The notes below the pieces were generated by a model that did no database searches, had not been told where the DNA came from, and saw nothing but the letters and a program-made list of their open reading frames with translations. This document shows, one piece after another, positions 21,571-32,466 of a stretch of DNA of 64,000 bases. The stretch comes from Limnoperna fortunei (Eukaryota > Mollusca > Bivalvia > Mytilida > Modiolidae): the NCBI GenBank assembly GCA_944474755.1, contig OX104115.1:63368648-63432647 (forward strand). Direction: 5' to 3'. The position numbers and the translations under genes were made by a program. Numbering within the stretch: the stretch's first letter is position 1; each line of letters opens with the position of its first letter.

Positions 21571-22729
21571 ATTTTCTTTCCTGAATTTACAGTTGGATTT
21601 GTTTGGAGACTTGGATTTAATTGTTAGTGTTTAAAATATTTTTAACTTTACATTTGTTACTTTATTCAAATTGAACATTTGCAATGACAGAAGATGAGGA
21701 TTTCTTATTATGATTGTAATGCATCTTCTTGGTAAAATCCTGCAGGCCAAACCCTTCAATTATTAATCTGAGGTGAGTAGTTTTTTTTTTTTATTGTGTT
21801 TCAAATATAGTATTCCAGTTCCATGTATTGTACTGTAATCAGTACATGAATTATTAATTTTCCAAGTTCAACAAAACATAATATGGGAAATTAAAATCCT
21901 GCAAATGGATTGCAACCTGCCATGTATTTTTATATTGGTACACATTTTCCAGCATGCCTTTCTACTCGTCTATGGCTCTTAACCATCCTCTACAAGTACA
22001 ATATAAATGTACATATACTAAATTTTGACAGCTTCCGTACATTGTACGTGTAGCAGGGAGTAATTTCTTAAAAATCAAAAAAAAATTTAACTAATTCGGA
22101 ATTTATTTGTTTAGAAGGTTTAAACAATTAGATCTCATGAATGTGTTAAATTAACGTCGTTTCTACTTTAGGAATTTTCGAGTTGTCTTTCTTCGCCGGT
22201 AGTTGATGTAAACAAGAACAAAAATGGCGGCTACGGATTTTTTCTTTTTTTCTTCGCGAATTTTAACCACTCTCTTAGTCTTTTGAACCCTTAAGAATTT
22301 TTATTCTTGAAGAATAATTGACAGTCATCATTCGAAACGACTTTAAGTAAGCTTCATTGAGGAATTGTGTAAAAATTGTTTATTCTCAGTTGTCAATGAT
22401 ATACCGCGATTATTTTCATTCCATGTTGCAAGTCTTCGACGTGAATTTAACAATTTATCTGGTTAATATTTATTTTATGCACTTATACGTCAATTTTTAT
22501 AACCGACGTTTCCCAATTTATTAAGAATTTATCATTGATTTTAAGAAATAAAGCGACATTTTGCGTTTTTTGACACAAGCGAGAAATTGGAAAGCACATG
22601 TCAAATTAATTCCGGCCACAAAAGGTCGCGTGCTAAATAAGCCCGTCCTGGTGAACGTGCTTACCAGATTAATCCAGTACTGAAAGTGTTAATGCTTAAA
22701 CTTCTTTGAATTCTAATTTATTTTTTAAG

Positions 22730-22858
22730 GAAAATTGATACCATGGAACAACATACTGCCAAATATAGTGCCAGTCTTGCAGTTTGTGGTGCATGATGAT
22801 TGGACAAATGTGACATTCACAATAATGGACCCTGAAGTTCTGACAGAAGTTAATGAAG
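22730..22858 (+). pseudogene. putative internal exon of the decayed host gene
   Basis: Bounded by a pyrimidine-rich acceptor ending TTTTTTAAG (22729) and a donor GTACATG (22859). One frame is open throughout and encodes a sequence with VLQFVVHDDWTNVTFTIMD and DPEVLTEVNE. Its 3' phase (one base of a codon) fits exactly onto the exon starting at 27547. The piggyBac right end lies about 40 bp upstream, so the branch point of the upstream intron is probably now supplied by transposon or near-transposon sequence. No recognised domain. Confidence 0.5.
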
Positions 22859-22869
22859 GTACATGACTA

Positions 22870-23240
22870 CATGTTTATTCAAAAGTGTGTTTATTCAGGT
22901 CATAATTCCATGCAAATATTTATTGTACTACATGTATAGATATATACCAAATTTGATGCTTTATAAAATGGTATTGTGAAAAGCACTCGGGCTTGCCCTT
23001 CATATGATTTATTTTAACATTTTAACCTGTTTTAATGGTTGCATCATGTGAGGAATAATGGATTCCTATGAGAATGCAGCCCACCAACTAAATTCCCTCT
23101 CTATCTTTAGTGTATAAAGTGGTTACCTATAATTAATGTACATACATGCAAAATTTCAGTCACAATTTTCTAAGCAACTACATGATGCAGAGGTCTGATA
23201 TTTTGTATGTTGCTTCATCCTATAGTACCATATGGTGTAT
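22870..23240. other. intronic sequence, no feature
   Basis: Lies between the small exon and the L1-like insertion. AT-rich, no repeats noticed. Confidence 0.45.
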
Positions 23241-23256
23241 AATGTTACTAGTATAT

Positions 23257-25489
23257 AACCTGTCTACCAAAGGGCAATAAACCACGACATTTCTTGAAAA
23301 ACTGGAGACCTATATCTTTATTAAATACAGTATATAAGATATGCTCTGGTGTATTAGCAAACAGATTCAAAACTGTGCTAGACAATCTTATTCACACAGA
23401 CCAAACTGGGTTTATTAGTGGAAGATACATTGGGGAAAACATCAGATTGATTTATGACATCATGCAATATACTGAAGAAAATGATATTCCTGGCCTCTTG
23501 TTATTAATAGATTTTGAAAAGGCTTTTGATTCCATTTCATGGACATTTTTGTCAAGTGTTTTGAACTTCTTTAATTTTGGAGAAGCCATCATTAAATGGA
23601 CAGAAGTTTTGTATAAAAACATTAGCTCATCAGTTATTCAAGGGGGGCATCTTTCAGATTTTTTCTCCATTGAAAGAGGTTGTAGACAAGGAGACCCTTT
23701 GTCACCTTACTTATTTATTCTATGTGCAGAAATTTTGGGCATAAAAATAAGAAAAAATCATGATATAAATGGAATCAAAGTCATCCAGGTTGAACATAAG
23801 TTGTCACAATTTGCAGATGACACCTCATTGCTTTTGGATGGTACTGAAGCTTCATTAAATGAAGCATTGCTTGAACTTGAGTGGTTTGGTAAGATTTCAG
23901 GACTTAATATTAACTTTTCTAAAACTCAGGTGGTCTGGATTGGGAATAAAAAGTATTCTAATGAGGTTCTATGCACAGAAAGAAATCTTTCATGGGGAGC
24001 TACGTCCTTTAAATTATTAGGTGTCAATTTCGATGTCAACCTGGATAAAATGATAAAACTCAATTATGAGGAAAGTATAAGAAAGATTAAGTGTATAATA
24101 AATCAGTGGTCAAAACGTAATCTCACAGTGATTGGTAGAATAACTGTTGTTAAAACACTTCTTCTGCCAGTTTTGAACCATTTTATAATGTCACTTCCAA
24201 ACCCAAATGATAATATATTAAAGAGTATTAATGATATTTTTTACTCATTTGTGTGGAGTTCACCAGTTTATAAGGTTAAAAAAGATGTACTTCAAAAACG
24301 CTATGAAGAAGGTGGCCTAAAAATGATCAATGTTGATGCTTTTGTTCAAGCAATGAAATGTACTTGGATTAGAAGATTATTTAAAAATGATATTACATGT
24401 AATTGGCAAAATATTTTTTTCTCTCATGTAGATCAAGCCAAATTTTTTACATTTGGTTCAGCATATATAAGTCAAATAAAAGATAATATCAACAATAATT
24501 TTTGGAAAGATGTTTTAAGAGCATGGCAAATGGTAATAGAAAAGGAAAAAAATAGAAGTTGGGAGCATTTTTTAGCTAGTCCTCTCTGGATGAATGATTT
24601 GTTTACAGTAGGAGGGAAACCCATATTCTATAAGGACTGGCAGGATGGAGGTATTTGTTTTGTAAATGACTTAGTAAATGAGAATGGATCCTTTTTGAAG
24701 TACGAAGAATTACAAAATATTTTCCATTTGAATTTGGATGTTATGAAGTATAACAGTATTATTTCTTTACTTTCTAATAGGTGTAAGCAGTTTGCAAAAG
24801 GTAACTGCAAAATTGCCTCCCCATTCATTCCATCATTTGTTGTGACCATTCTCAAAAGTCGAAAAGGTTCAAGAGATATGTACTCTATTTTTAACAGGAA
24901 TGAGTCCATATCCACAGGAAATGTGAAATGGAACACCATTCTAAATTTAGATATGGATCATTGGAAATCTATTAACAAATTACCATTTGTTGTTACAAAA
25001 AATACTAAACTACTTTGGCTTCAGTATAGAGTTAATCAGAGAATTTTGACAACAAATAAATTTGCCAACAAAATAAACATTACCTCCACTCCTTTTTGTA
25101 CTTTTTGTAAAAATGAAATAGAAACAATAGAACATTTGTTGTGGGAATGTGAATGTGTACAAGATTTTATCAGTGAAATTGATCAATGGCTCCTTCAAAA
25201 TGGTATAAGCACAGCCTTTACAAAAAATAATTTTCTCTTAGGTAATATAAAACATTGTTGTAGAGGTGATCCAGAAAACAATATTATTCTTTGGATGAAG
25301 CAATATATTTATAATAAAAAATGCTTCAATAAACATCTTAATGTGTTGGAAATGAAAGAAAAACTAAAATATATGTATAATATTGAAAAAATGACAGCTG
25401 TTAAAAACAAGTGTTTAGAAAATTTTGATAAATTGTGGAATTGCTATAGATTTTTAAATACAACCCACAACTCAACAAATATTGTATAA
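23257..25489 (+). pseudogene. LINE ORF2 fragment: reverse transcriptase plus C-terminal domain
   Basis: Open from the truncation point; the first ATG is 23294, giving 731 aa. The RT begins at the NWRPISLLN block. It has the first catalytic Asp in LLLIDFEKAFDS (about residue 73), the CRQGDPLSPYLF block and FADD at 173-176. The C-terminal half carries a zf-RVT-type knuckle, CTFCKNEIETIEHLLWEC. The endonuclease and start of the RT are lost, so it cannot mobilise itself. The perfect frame over 2.2 kb shows the insertion is recent. An internal restart at ATG 23294 would give a protein with no known function. Confidence 0.92.
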
Positions 25490-25810
25490 TTGATGACATA
25501 TAAGCCAGTATGACATGATTACTATCATTGGTTTTTTTTGTTGTTTATTTATTCATTTGTATTTTTGTTATTATTATTATTTTTTTTATATCGGTGCTAT
25601 TATTATTTTAATTTTTTTTTGCATCTATTTTTCGTTTTTTTTACTTTTAATAAAACTCAACAAGATACATACATACTCAGTGTAAAACCAATATATGTAT
25701 TAGTATAATCTCTCTAGAGATGTTGTATTTTTCATTGGTTTGTACATCAGATAATTATATGTTATAATGTATGACATGTTGATTAGAAAAATAAAAAGTT
25801 AAAAAAAAAA
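23257..25810 (+). mobile_element. 5'-truncated L1/Tx1-like LINE
   Basis: Flanked by a 15-bp target duplication ATGTTACTAGTATAT (23242-23256 and 25811-25825), ending in a poly(A) run. It starts in the middle of the reverse transcriptase, which is typical of incomplete target-primed reverse transcription. The 3' UTR (25490-25800) is T-rich. It lies in an intron of the decayed gene, same strand. Confidence 0.93.
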
Positions 25811-25847
25811 ATGTTACTAGTATATGTTACTAGATCATATACTTCCC

Positions 25848-26021
25848 AGGGCCTCGGTGGCCCAGTCGTCAAGGTAGATCGTCTACTGTTGATCACGTGG
25901 TCTGTCGACACTGAGTTTTATCCGGGTACTCCGGCTTCCTCCCCCAATAAAAACTGGACGCCATGATATAGCTGAAAAATTGCTAAAAATGGCGTTAAAC
26001 ACCATCAAACAAACAAACAAA
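25848..26021 (+). mobile_element. tRNA-derived SINE (short copy)
   Basis: The head is GGGCCTCGGTGGCCCAGTCG and the tail GGACGCCATGATATAGCTG...AACACCATC followed by (CAAA)n. The target duplication CATATACTTCCC is at 25836-25847 and 26022-26033. The box B region is deleted relative to other copies. It inserted just downstream of the LINE. Confidence 0.9.
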
Positions 26022-26349
26022 CATATACTTCCCGTATACCAACATCCTCACAAGTCGGGGTTTCTGTGTCCACATGTGTCCACGAAACCCTGACAAACTT
26101 AGCTAGGATATTCCCGGGCTAGAACATTTTCATATGACGTCAAATCTTCAAAATATCAACCAATGAAATTGTTTGAAAGAAGCAAGTGTTTGGCAGAAGT
26201 CATTCTTACTCATTCTTGAGTGGGAAGAAAACGTAACACAACTAATAAAAAGCGGGGTACTAACAAACTATTAGTACCGCTGTACAAAATACACCGATTT
26301 TCACATGGTCTATGCAATACATCCGTTGAGTCTATTTACAATATACATC

Positions 26350-27463
26350 GGGATATCCCATAACCAAGTCCATCGTCTGCGTCCGTCGTCGGCCGTAAAC
26401 TTTTCACATTACAATCTTCTCCAAAACCCCTTGGCCAATTGGAACCAAACTTGTCAGGAATGTTTATTGGGTGATTCTTTACAAAGTTTGAGTTTTTGGT
26501 GCTGATCAAATATTAAACATGGCTGCCAGAGCCATTAAACCGTGATTGGCTGAATTTCAAAAATCTTCTTCTCATAAACTGCTTGTCAGGTTGATTTGAA
26601 ATTTTGCAGAAATCTACATTGTACCTTAGAATTCTCTCTACAAAGTTTGAGTTTTTTGTGCCAATCCAAAATCCAAGATGGCCACTATCGCAAGAATTAG
26701 TTTAACATAGCTATATAGGACCATATGGGAAAAACATACAAACAACTTCTTCTTGGAAACTGTTCCACACAATGAAGCCAAATTATGAAGAAATGATGGA
26801 TGGATATTTATCTTATTTGAGTTTTTCGAGCCAATTGCAAATTGAACATGGCTTCCAGGGCCACTAATGGGTTCTGATTGGCTCTTCTTTTTACAAACAG
26901 CATGGCAGATTGATTTGAAATATTGCAATAATGTACCTTAGATGGTCCTCTACAAAGTTTGAGTTCTTTGTGGTGATCCGAAATCCAAGATGGCCGCCAC
27001 CTTCATACACAGCTTACCGGTAACATATATGGGAAAACTACTAGTATACAAACAGGTTTTTCTCTGAAACAGTTCCTCACAATTAAACCAAATAATGCAG
27101 AAGTGAATCTTAGATGTTAATCTTATTATTTAAAGTTTTTTGAGCCGATAGGAAATTCAACATGGCTGCCAGAACTGCAAATGCCTTCTGATTGGCTGAA
27201 ATTTTAAAATTCGTTTTCTCACAAACCACTTTGCAGAATGATATGTGATATTGTATTGTCCTCTACTAATTTTGAGTTTTTTGTTTTGATCCAAAATACA
27301 AGATTGCTGCCACCATGGAACATCACTTAACATATTAACCAATGAAAAAACATAAAAACTGCTTTTTCTCAGAAACTGACCTATAAATTGCTGCTGATTG
27401 GAAATTCAAAAAGTTTTTTTGTAAGTCAGGTAAGCGATACAGGCTCTTAAGAGCCTCTAGTTT
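26350..27463 (+). repeat. old interspersed repeat of the CTCACC...GGTGAGCGATACAGGCTC type
   Basis: A series of ~270-290-bp degenerate internal repeats, each with TCTACAAAGTTTGAGTTTTT and AATCCAAGATGGCC. The 3' end GGTAAGCGATACAGGCTC...GAGCCTCTAGTTT is the same terminus as the element at 40149-41082. A GTCCGTCGTC motif marks the left part in both. No coding. These short reading frames are common in bivalve genomes (recollection, not checked). Confidence 0.7.
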
Positions 27464-27546
27464 CTGCTTTAATAGGCTGCCAAAGAGTGAGACTTTAACT
27501 TATTCTATATACAATTTTGCCTAAATAAAGGTATTTGCTGTTTCAG

Positions 27547-28187
27547 AATCTGGAGATGGGGATGATAGTGAGCCTGAAAGAACAACCGATGAAAATGATA
27601 GAACTGTCAAAAAGAGAAAAACATCACACGACATTTTCAGCTGTCCAGAGTAGGGATGTTCTCGTTCGTTCAGAAATGTAACGTCACTAGACCAGCATTT
27701 AATGATAGGGAACTGTGATGTAAAAGAGGAAAAGTTAAGTTTGTCTGATCGAACAAAGGTGTTATATGCGCAGAAGTTAAAAGAAGGGAGTATAGGTGTT
27801 TCTGTTACCAAGGAGCCACAATTACACACAGAGGCCAACAGGGAAAACACCAGTCTAAAACAAGGTTGGGCACTAAAGGTTAAAAAGACCAAAACCGTAT
27901 TTACAGATGATCAAAAGGAGTATATGAAGGAAAAGTTTATGGTGGGTAAAAGTACTGGAAGAAAAGATGATCCTTCAAAGGTTGCTGACATGATGAGAAC
28001 AGTAAAAGTAAATGGAGAGAAAAGATTCAGAAAAGAACATTTTCTTACAACCCAACAGGTTACAAGTTATTTTTCAAGACTTGCACAAAAAGACAGAATA
28101 ATAAATGAATATAATATGGTAGCAGCTACAGCAGACAGCAAATCTTCTATTTTAAAGCAAGATGTTTTAAATGAATGTGCATTGTGA
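27547..28187 (+). pseudogene. putative last exon of decayed host gene: zinc finger plus C-terminal conserved-looking domain
   Basis: The acceptor TTTGCTGTTTCAG ends at 27546. In the frame that fits the 22730 exon, it encodes an acidic linker, a basic KKRK stretch, and then a C2H2/C2HC-type finger (Cys-x4-Cys-x12-His-x5-Cys). A TAG codon (27651-27653) lies between the two finger cysteines. After it the frame stays open to a stop at 28185-28187 (161 aa from ATG 27702). The C-terminal part (FTDDQKEYMKEKF...FLTTQQVTSYFSRLA) looks like a compact helical domain. I have a recollection of similar uncharacterised proteins in molluscs and cnidarians but cannot name the family. Either a pseudogene with one nonsense change, or a short protein starting at 27702. 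Confidence 0.55.
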
Positions 28188-28213
28188 TTTGAAAAACAGT
28201 TTTTTTTAAAATC

Positions 28214-28219
28214 AATAAA
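28214..28219 (+). terminator. polyadenylation signal AATAAA
   Basis: The first AATAAA after the stop codon at 28187, 27 bp downstream. It fits the 3' end of the last exon. Confidence 0.5.
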
Positions 28220-28229
28220 TACACTTGAA

Positions 28230-28985
28230 AATAGGTTAATGACCACCGATTTTTATTAAGTTAAACAAAAAAACCACTTGATGGATTTTAGTGAACTTTA
28301 CATGAAGGAATAGAAGATAATGAGATGTAGTTTTTTTTTGCAATATAGGAGTTCAATATAAAGCTGGGGTATCTTTTGTGAGCTTGCCCACAGTATTTCT
28401 TGTTTTCTGAGTTCATCATTAAGCCTCTTTTAAAAAAAAAACCTTTGTGAGTTTACCATTGTAAGCATGTATCCATCAAGCAGTTGACTATCAATATTTG
28501 GTCTCCAACATATTGGGTTTGTACAATGCTTAACTATTTATTGTATGGTGTTGATACAATTTTGTAAGTTCTTTTTTACAGTCTTGAGAATTAAAAAACT
28601 GTAACCATTAAAACAATAAACTTTAGTCTACAATGTTTTTTTTTATTTTTGAAAATAGGTTTACCAAATAGAAACAAAAAATTACCAAAAGGGGCATTTC
28701 AATCTCAAAATCCCCTAGTAAGAAGACAACATCAGTAAAAATGAAAGACATTATTATTTCAAGAAGAAACACACAACCTATTAAACGAGAGTGAATACAA
28801 AAATTCTGAAGGATTAGCAGTTCTTGCTTGTTGCAACTCACCCCACATTGCAAATGATTAGTCAAGATTAATTCTTTGACAATCCCCATTTGTAGTGTTC
28901 TGATAGATCAGAATCCTGTTTTTGTCTATGAGTACATTTTATCTTCATGTTTTGCATTTCATTTCTTGTTGGTGTTAATATAAAG
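28230..28985. other. no gene recognised
   Basis: AT-rich with several homopolymer A/T runs. No frame with a domain. Confidence 0.5.
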
Positions 28986-29049
28986 AAAACAAGTGTGGAC
29001 ACAGAAAAACGTTTCGCCTGCATTCCGCATCAGTAACGAAAACAAATTT

Positions 29050-29510
29050 CGTCATAAGCATTACGTAAGTAGCATTAGTTATCAGCAGCAGCTGGTATAC
29101 GAAATACTGTCACCATTCAAGCATAGTTACAGAGGAACTGTCCTAATACACAAACTTTAATGTAGTTGCTGGACCATGAAATTGAGGTCAAGGTCAGGTG
29201 GCACCTACCAGACAGTCATTTACTAGTCATCAGCAATCTAAATACCAAATATTGTCATCCTACCATGCGTGACAGTTACAGAGGAACAGCCGTAACCCAA
29301 AAACTTTAACGTGGTCGCTGGACCGTGAAATTGAGGTCAAGGTCAGGTGACACCTACCAGACAGTCATGTACTAGTCATCAGCAACCTATATTCCAAATA
29401 TTGCCATCCTACCATGCATGGTTACAGAGGAACTGACGTAACCCAAAAACTTTAACGTAGTCACTGGACCGTGAAATTGAGGTCAAGGTCACGTGACTGA
29501 CTGGCAAGTA
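29050..29510 (+). repeat. ~147-bp tandem repeat, three copies, each with AGGTCAAGGTCA
   Basis: Units share GTTACAGAGGAAC, AACTTTAACGT, GGACCGTGAAATTGAGG and TCATCAGCAA. AGGTCAAGGTCA occurs at 29185-29196, 29334-29345 and 29480-29491, spaced 149 and 146 bp. TCAAGGTCA is the extended half-site of NR5A/ERR-type nuclear receptors, but the repeat may be a transposon-derived satellite with a chance resemblance. Confidence 0.85.
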
Positions 29511-29899
29511 CTCATCATAAACTACCTCGGGACCTATTTGATGGACATAATATATGAAGCAAGATGTCCAAGTGTTTACGCCGACAGCGACTTTCAGGCG
29601 AGACAAAAATAGTGATGCTTGATTTGCAATTTTCCAAGACGAAACCTCTTGTCATGTAACACTGAATAAAAAATATTGTATGAGAAGCAATTAAAAACCC
29701 CAAAATTTGAGTTGATAATAGAGGTTAACTCTAAGATTATTGAAATGCTTTAAACACCCAACATATTTCTACCAAGTCAGATATTGGAGTCTAAGGCCTA
29801 GCTTGTATCAAATTCAAAAAGGCTGAACAAACATAAAATAAATATGATGGTCATAACCTAAGTTTCATTTTGTCCCAAGTGAACAAACTCTGTGTTTTA

Positions 29900-30215
29900 A
29901 AATTAAAACAAGGGTTGCACTAAATCATACCAAGCATACCAAAATTGAACCATTCAGAAAACAGGAAGTAAATGACCTGGAAGGGGGAGGCATGTTATAT
30001 CTTATCTTTCTAAAGCTGTGTACCAAATTTAACCTAGAAAGGGAGGTTTTTAAAACTTATCATGCTTAATAAACAGTGTTCCAAATTTGAAATCAATCCC
30101 TTCAGTAAAAGGTGAGAAATCTGTTACGAAAGTTTGTATTGGACTGACGGACAAGGTGATTGCAAGATTGTACCCGCTCATTCAGGTGCAAGGGGGGTGG
30201 GGTGGGGGGTTTATA
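29900..30215 (+). repeat. tail of an interspersed repeat with G-rich tract
   Basis: Contains stereotyped segments (TGTACCAAATTT, GACTGACGGACAAGGTGATTG) like those in mollusc interspersed repeats. It ends near the G-tract at 30192-30209, GGGGGGTGGGGTGGGGGG, which could form a quadruplex. Confidence 0.4.
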
Positions 30216-30229
30216 AACTTATTAATTCA

Positions 30230-31150
30230 TTATTTATTAGAATCTAATCCTTTTATTTGCTTCATATTATTGAAACAATAGTGAAGCAAATGAAGACTAT
30301 TGGGAAAAAAAAACAAATCATAAATGTAAAACAATATTCATGATATTGGCATATGGCCTGGCCTGGTCTAATTTCGCCTCTAATAATATAAATTACCCTT
30401 TTTTAATAGTTTTGTTTTATATTTAGGACCTAAAACATTAAATACAGCATTACTAAGTAAATATAAAGCAAATTCAATTCATTTATAGTAATAAGGATAA
30501 ATATGTGATGAACTAAAATTCCCTGTAAAGTAGAGCAAATATTTGAAACATATGAAATTTTCTTCAAATTTTACCAAGTTGTATTAAGATATCCCACAAA
30601 TGTTATAATTCATTTGAATACCACTAATACTGTTCTATAATAAAATTTAACAACTTAAATATAAATCAGTGTGCAAAAATTGTTATGGCATGTCAAAAAT
30701 GGGGGGAAATGGTATTCTTACCTTTTTTGGAAAAATGCCAAAATATTAACATTTCATGCTCATTTTCTGTATATATATAGTTAGGACAGTAAAATAAATT
30801 TTATATGGTTTGCATTATAAAGGCTTATATATTTCATCTATCAAAGTCTTTTTAAGTGTATAATTTAGATTATGCTCTTTATTTTAAAACTAAAATAGTG
30901 AAAATTGTCATTTTTTGCATTAATTGTTCATGTGGAAATGGCGGATTTTTGAAGGACTGTTGCCATGGTAACCGGAGACTTTTTAAAAATAATAATATTA
31001 TTATATTGTATAGTAGTACAATACTACTATATGGTATAATTTTCAAACAAATCCATGAACTAATGTGGCCACCTACTATCTTATTTTTTTGGAAATTACA
31101 GAGAGTTGATATTAAAAACGAATATTTTAATTTCCTTCAAATACTCAACA
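30230..31150. other. no gene recognised
   Basis: Very AT-rich. The 99-codon frame at 30856-31155 shows no domain. Confidence 0.5.
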
Positions 31151-31164
31151 GCTGAGCAACATTG

Positions 31165-31508
31165 TCCATTTCGTATAACCTGACTTGGTATTTCAACACG
31201 TGACTGATTGTTGACGTCATAATAATAATTGACAAAAAATGAATTCTTCCGCAAACAATAAGCGACGACACTAAAAATTGTGAATTGCAAATATTATTTG
31301 ACTACTTGTTAAATATTGTTTTGTTATTTCTTTTCACAATATTGAATTTAAAATATAAGAATTGTTTTCAATTGTTGGTTAGATTATTGGATATAGACGA
31401 CTTTGGGTGGGTTTACGCTGGATATAGACGACTTTGGGTGGGTTTACAGCGTAAACCCACCCAAAGTCGCCTATATCCAATAATCTAACCAGCAATTGAA
31501 AACAATCC
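31165..31508 (+). repeat. hairpin-bearing repeat, copy 1
   Basis: Homologous, in opposite orientation, to about 62096-62440. The left part contains CACGTGACTGATTG with TGACGTCA (CRE) at about 31213, AATTCTTCCGCAAACAA, GACGACACTAAAAATTGTG. The right part is a palindrome (31361-31508) with arms CAATTGTTGGTTAGATTATTGG. Inside it a 31-bp block GGATATAGACGACTTTGGGT... occurs twice directly and once inverted. Confidence 0.85.
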
Positions 31509-31570
31509 TTACATGGCAGTCCAATATTCGCTCAAATGTGTTCGAATATGTATGCCTTGAAAAAACTATG

Positions 31571-31598
31571 GGGTGCTTAACTTTTTTTCAACGTGTAA
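31571..31598 (-). repeat. orphan Tc1 terminal repeat
   Basis: The reverse complement starts TACACGTTGAAAAAAAGTTA and continues AGCACCCC. It matches the left TIR of the Tc1 element at 15741 with two mismatches and one inserted A. No transposase lies nearby. Confidence 0.6.
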
Positions 31599-31609
31599 TA
31601 TATCATCCA

Positions 31610-32015
31610 ATCTCAATGTCGCTGTGTAAATATAGAAATCTTTGTAAGTAAATGTTATTTTCTTGTAAATTGTTTAAATTGATCAGTATCTGACATGGAA
31701 ATCGTAATATGTATTCGAATGGACGCAATGCACGGACGATATCCACTTATTGAAACATTCGTTTCTGCCGCTTTTTAAAAGTGGATGGCTTGATTTGTAA
31801 TAATTGTTTACTCATTTGATCTTTTTCTTTCTGGTTCAGGGTTGCATTATTTAGGCGATCAAAAATGTATTACAACGTGATTTTTATTGTGTGCCTATGA
31901 TAGAATCGTCAACAGGGCATTAAATTCCATGCCGCCATTTTCAGTAGAAGATCTGTTTTCTCCGAGTTTCTATTTTTTGTTTTATAATTACAGGCTTTTG
32001 AGGTCGTTTTTTATA
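31610..32015. other. no gene recognised
   Basis: Unique AT-rich sequence between hairpin-bearing repeats. Confidence 0.45.
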
Positions 32016-32017
32016 TA

Positions 32018-32465
32018 AAGAAAATATTTATCAAATATGGACTTTTTACGAGGTCAATACGTAGTTATATGGACCGTGGAGGAAAATATTGACCGAGGAC
32101 GAAGTCCGAGGTCAATATTTTTCTACAGGTCCATATAACTACGTATTGACAGAGTAAAAAGTCCTTAATTGTTATATTACATATGAATTTTTCTCTATTT
32201 ATTTAAATTTAGAATAATGAGTCGGAAGAGTATATCCGGATCTATTTTTAGAAACAAGCCTTAAATATGCTTTATAAATAGTAACATATCCGGATCTATT
32301 TTTAGAAACAAGCCTTAAATATGCTTTATAAATAGTAACATGCCTTAAATATGCTTTAAAAATAGTAACAAGCCTTAAATATGCTTTAGAAATAGAATAT
32401 ATACACAGAATATTTTGGGGGACCACGTGACTAAATAATCCAATGAAAATGTAAGAATCATAAAC
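32018..32465 (+). repeat. tandem-duplicated palindrome unit, copy 1
   Basis: Consists of a palindrome (about 32037-32165), a short array and a conserved tail. The palindrome arms start GGACTTTTTACGAGGTCAAT and the apex is CCGAGGACGAAGTCCGAGG. The array (32230-32398) repeats ATATCCGGATCTATTTTTAG and CAAGCCTTAAATATGCTTTA. The tail is CCACGTGACTAAATAATCC. The same order recurs in copy 2. Confidence 0.85.
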
Positions 32466-32466
32466 C

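Larger units (their letters stand above)
19202..22688 (+). mobile_element. piggyBac-type transposon, apparently complete
   Basis: The left end CCCATTCAAGCCGG follows TTAA (19198-19201). The proposed right end CCAGTACTGAAAGTG precedes TTAA (22689-22692). The two termini are only imperfectly inverted, which is normal for this group. Internally, inverted copies of TCCGTAGCCGCCATTTT (near 19490) and AAAATGGCGGCTACGGA (near 22220) add support. The 3.49-kb length with a single intact transposase ORF indicates a recent insertion. It sits between exons of the decayed gene, ending only about 40 bp before the 22730 exon. Confidence 0.7.

Noticed and set aside
27521..27892. 123-codon minus-strand ORF opposite the last exon
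   Set aside because: Antisense to an exon with splice acceptor, zinc-finger residues and polyadenylation signal; coding evidence favours the plus strand.
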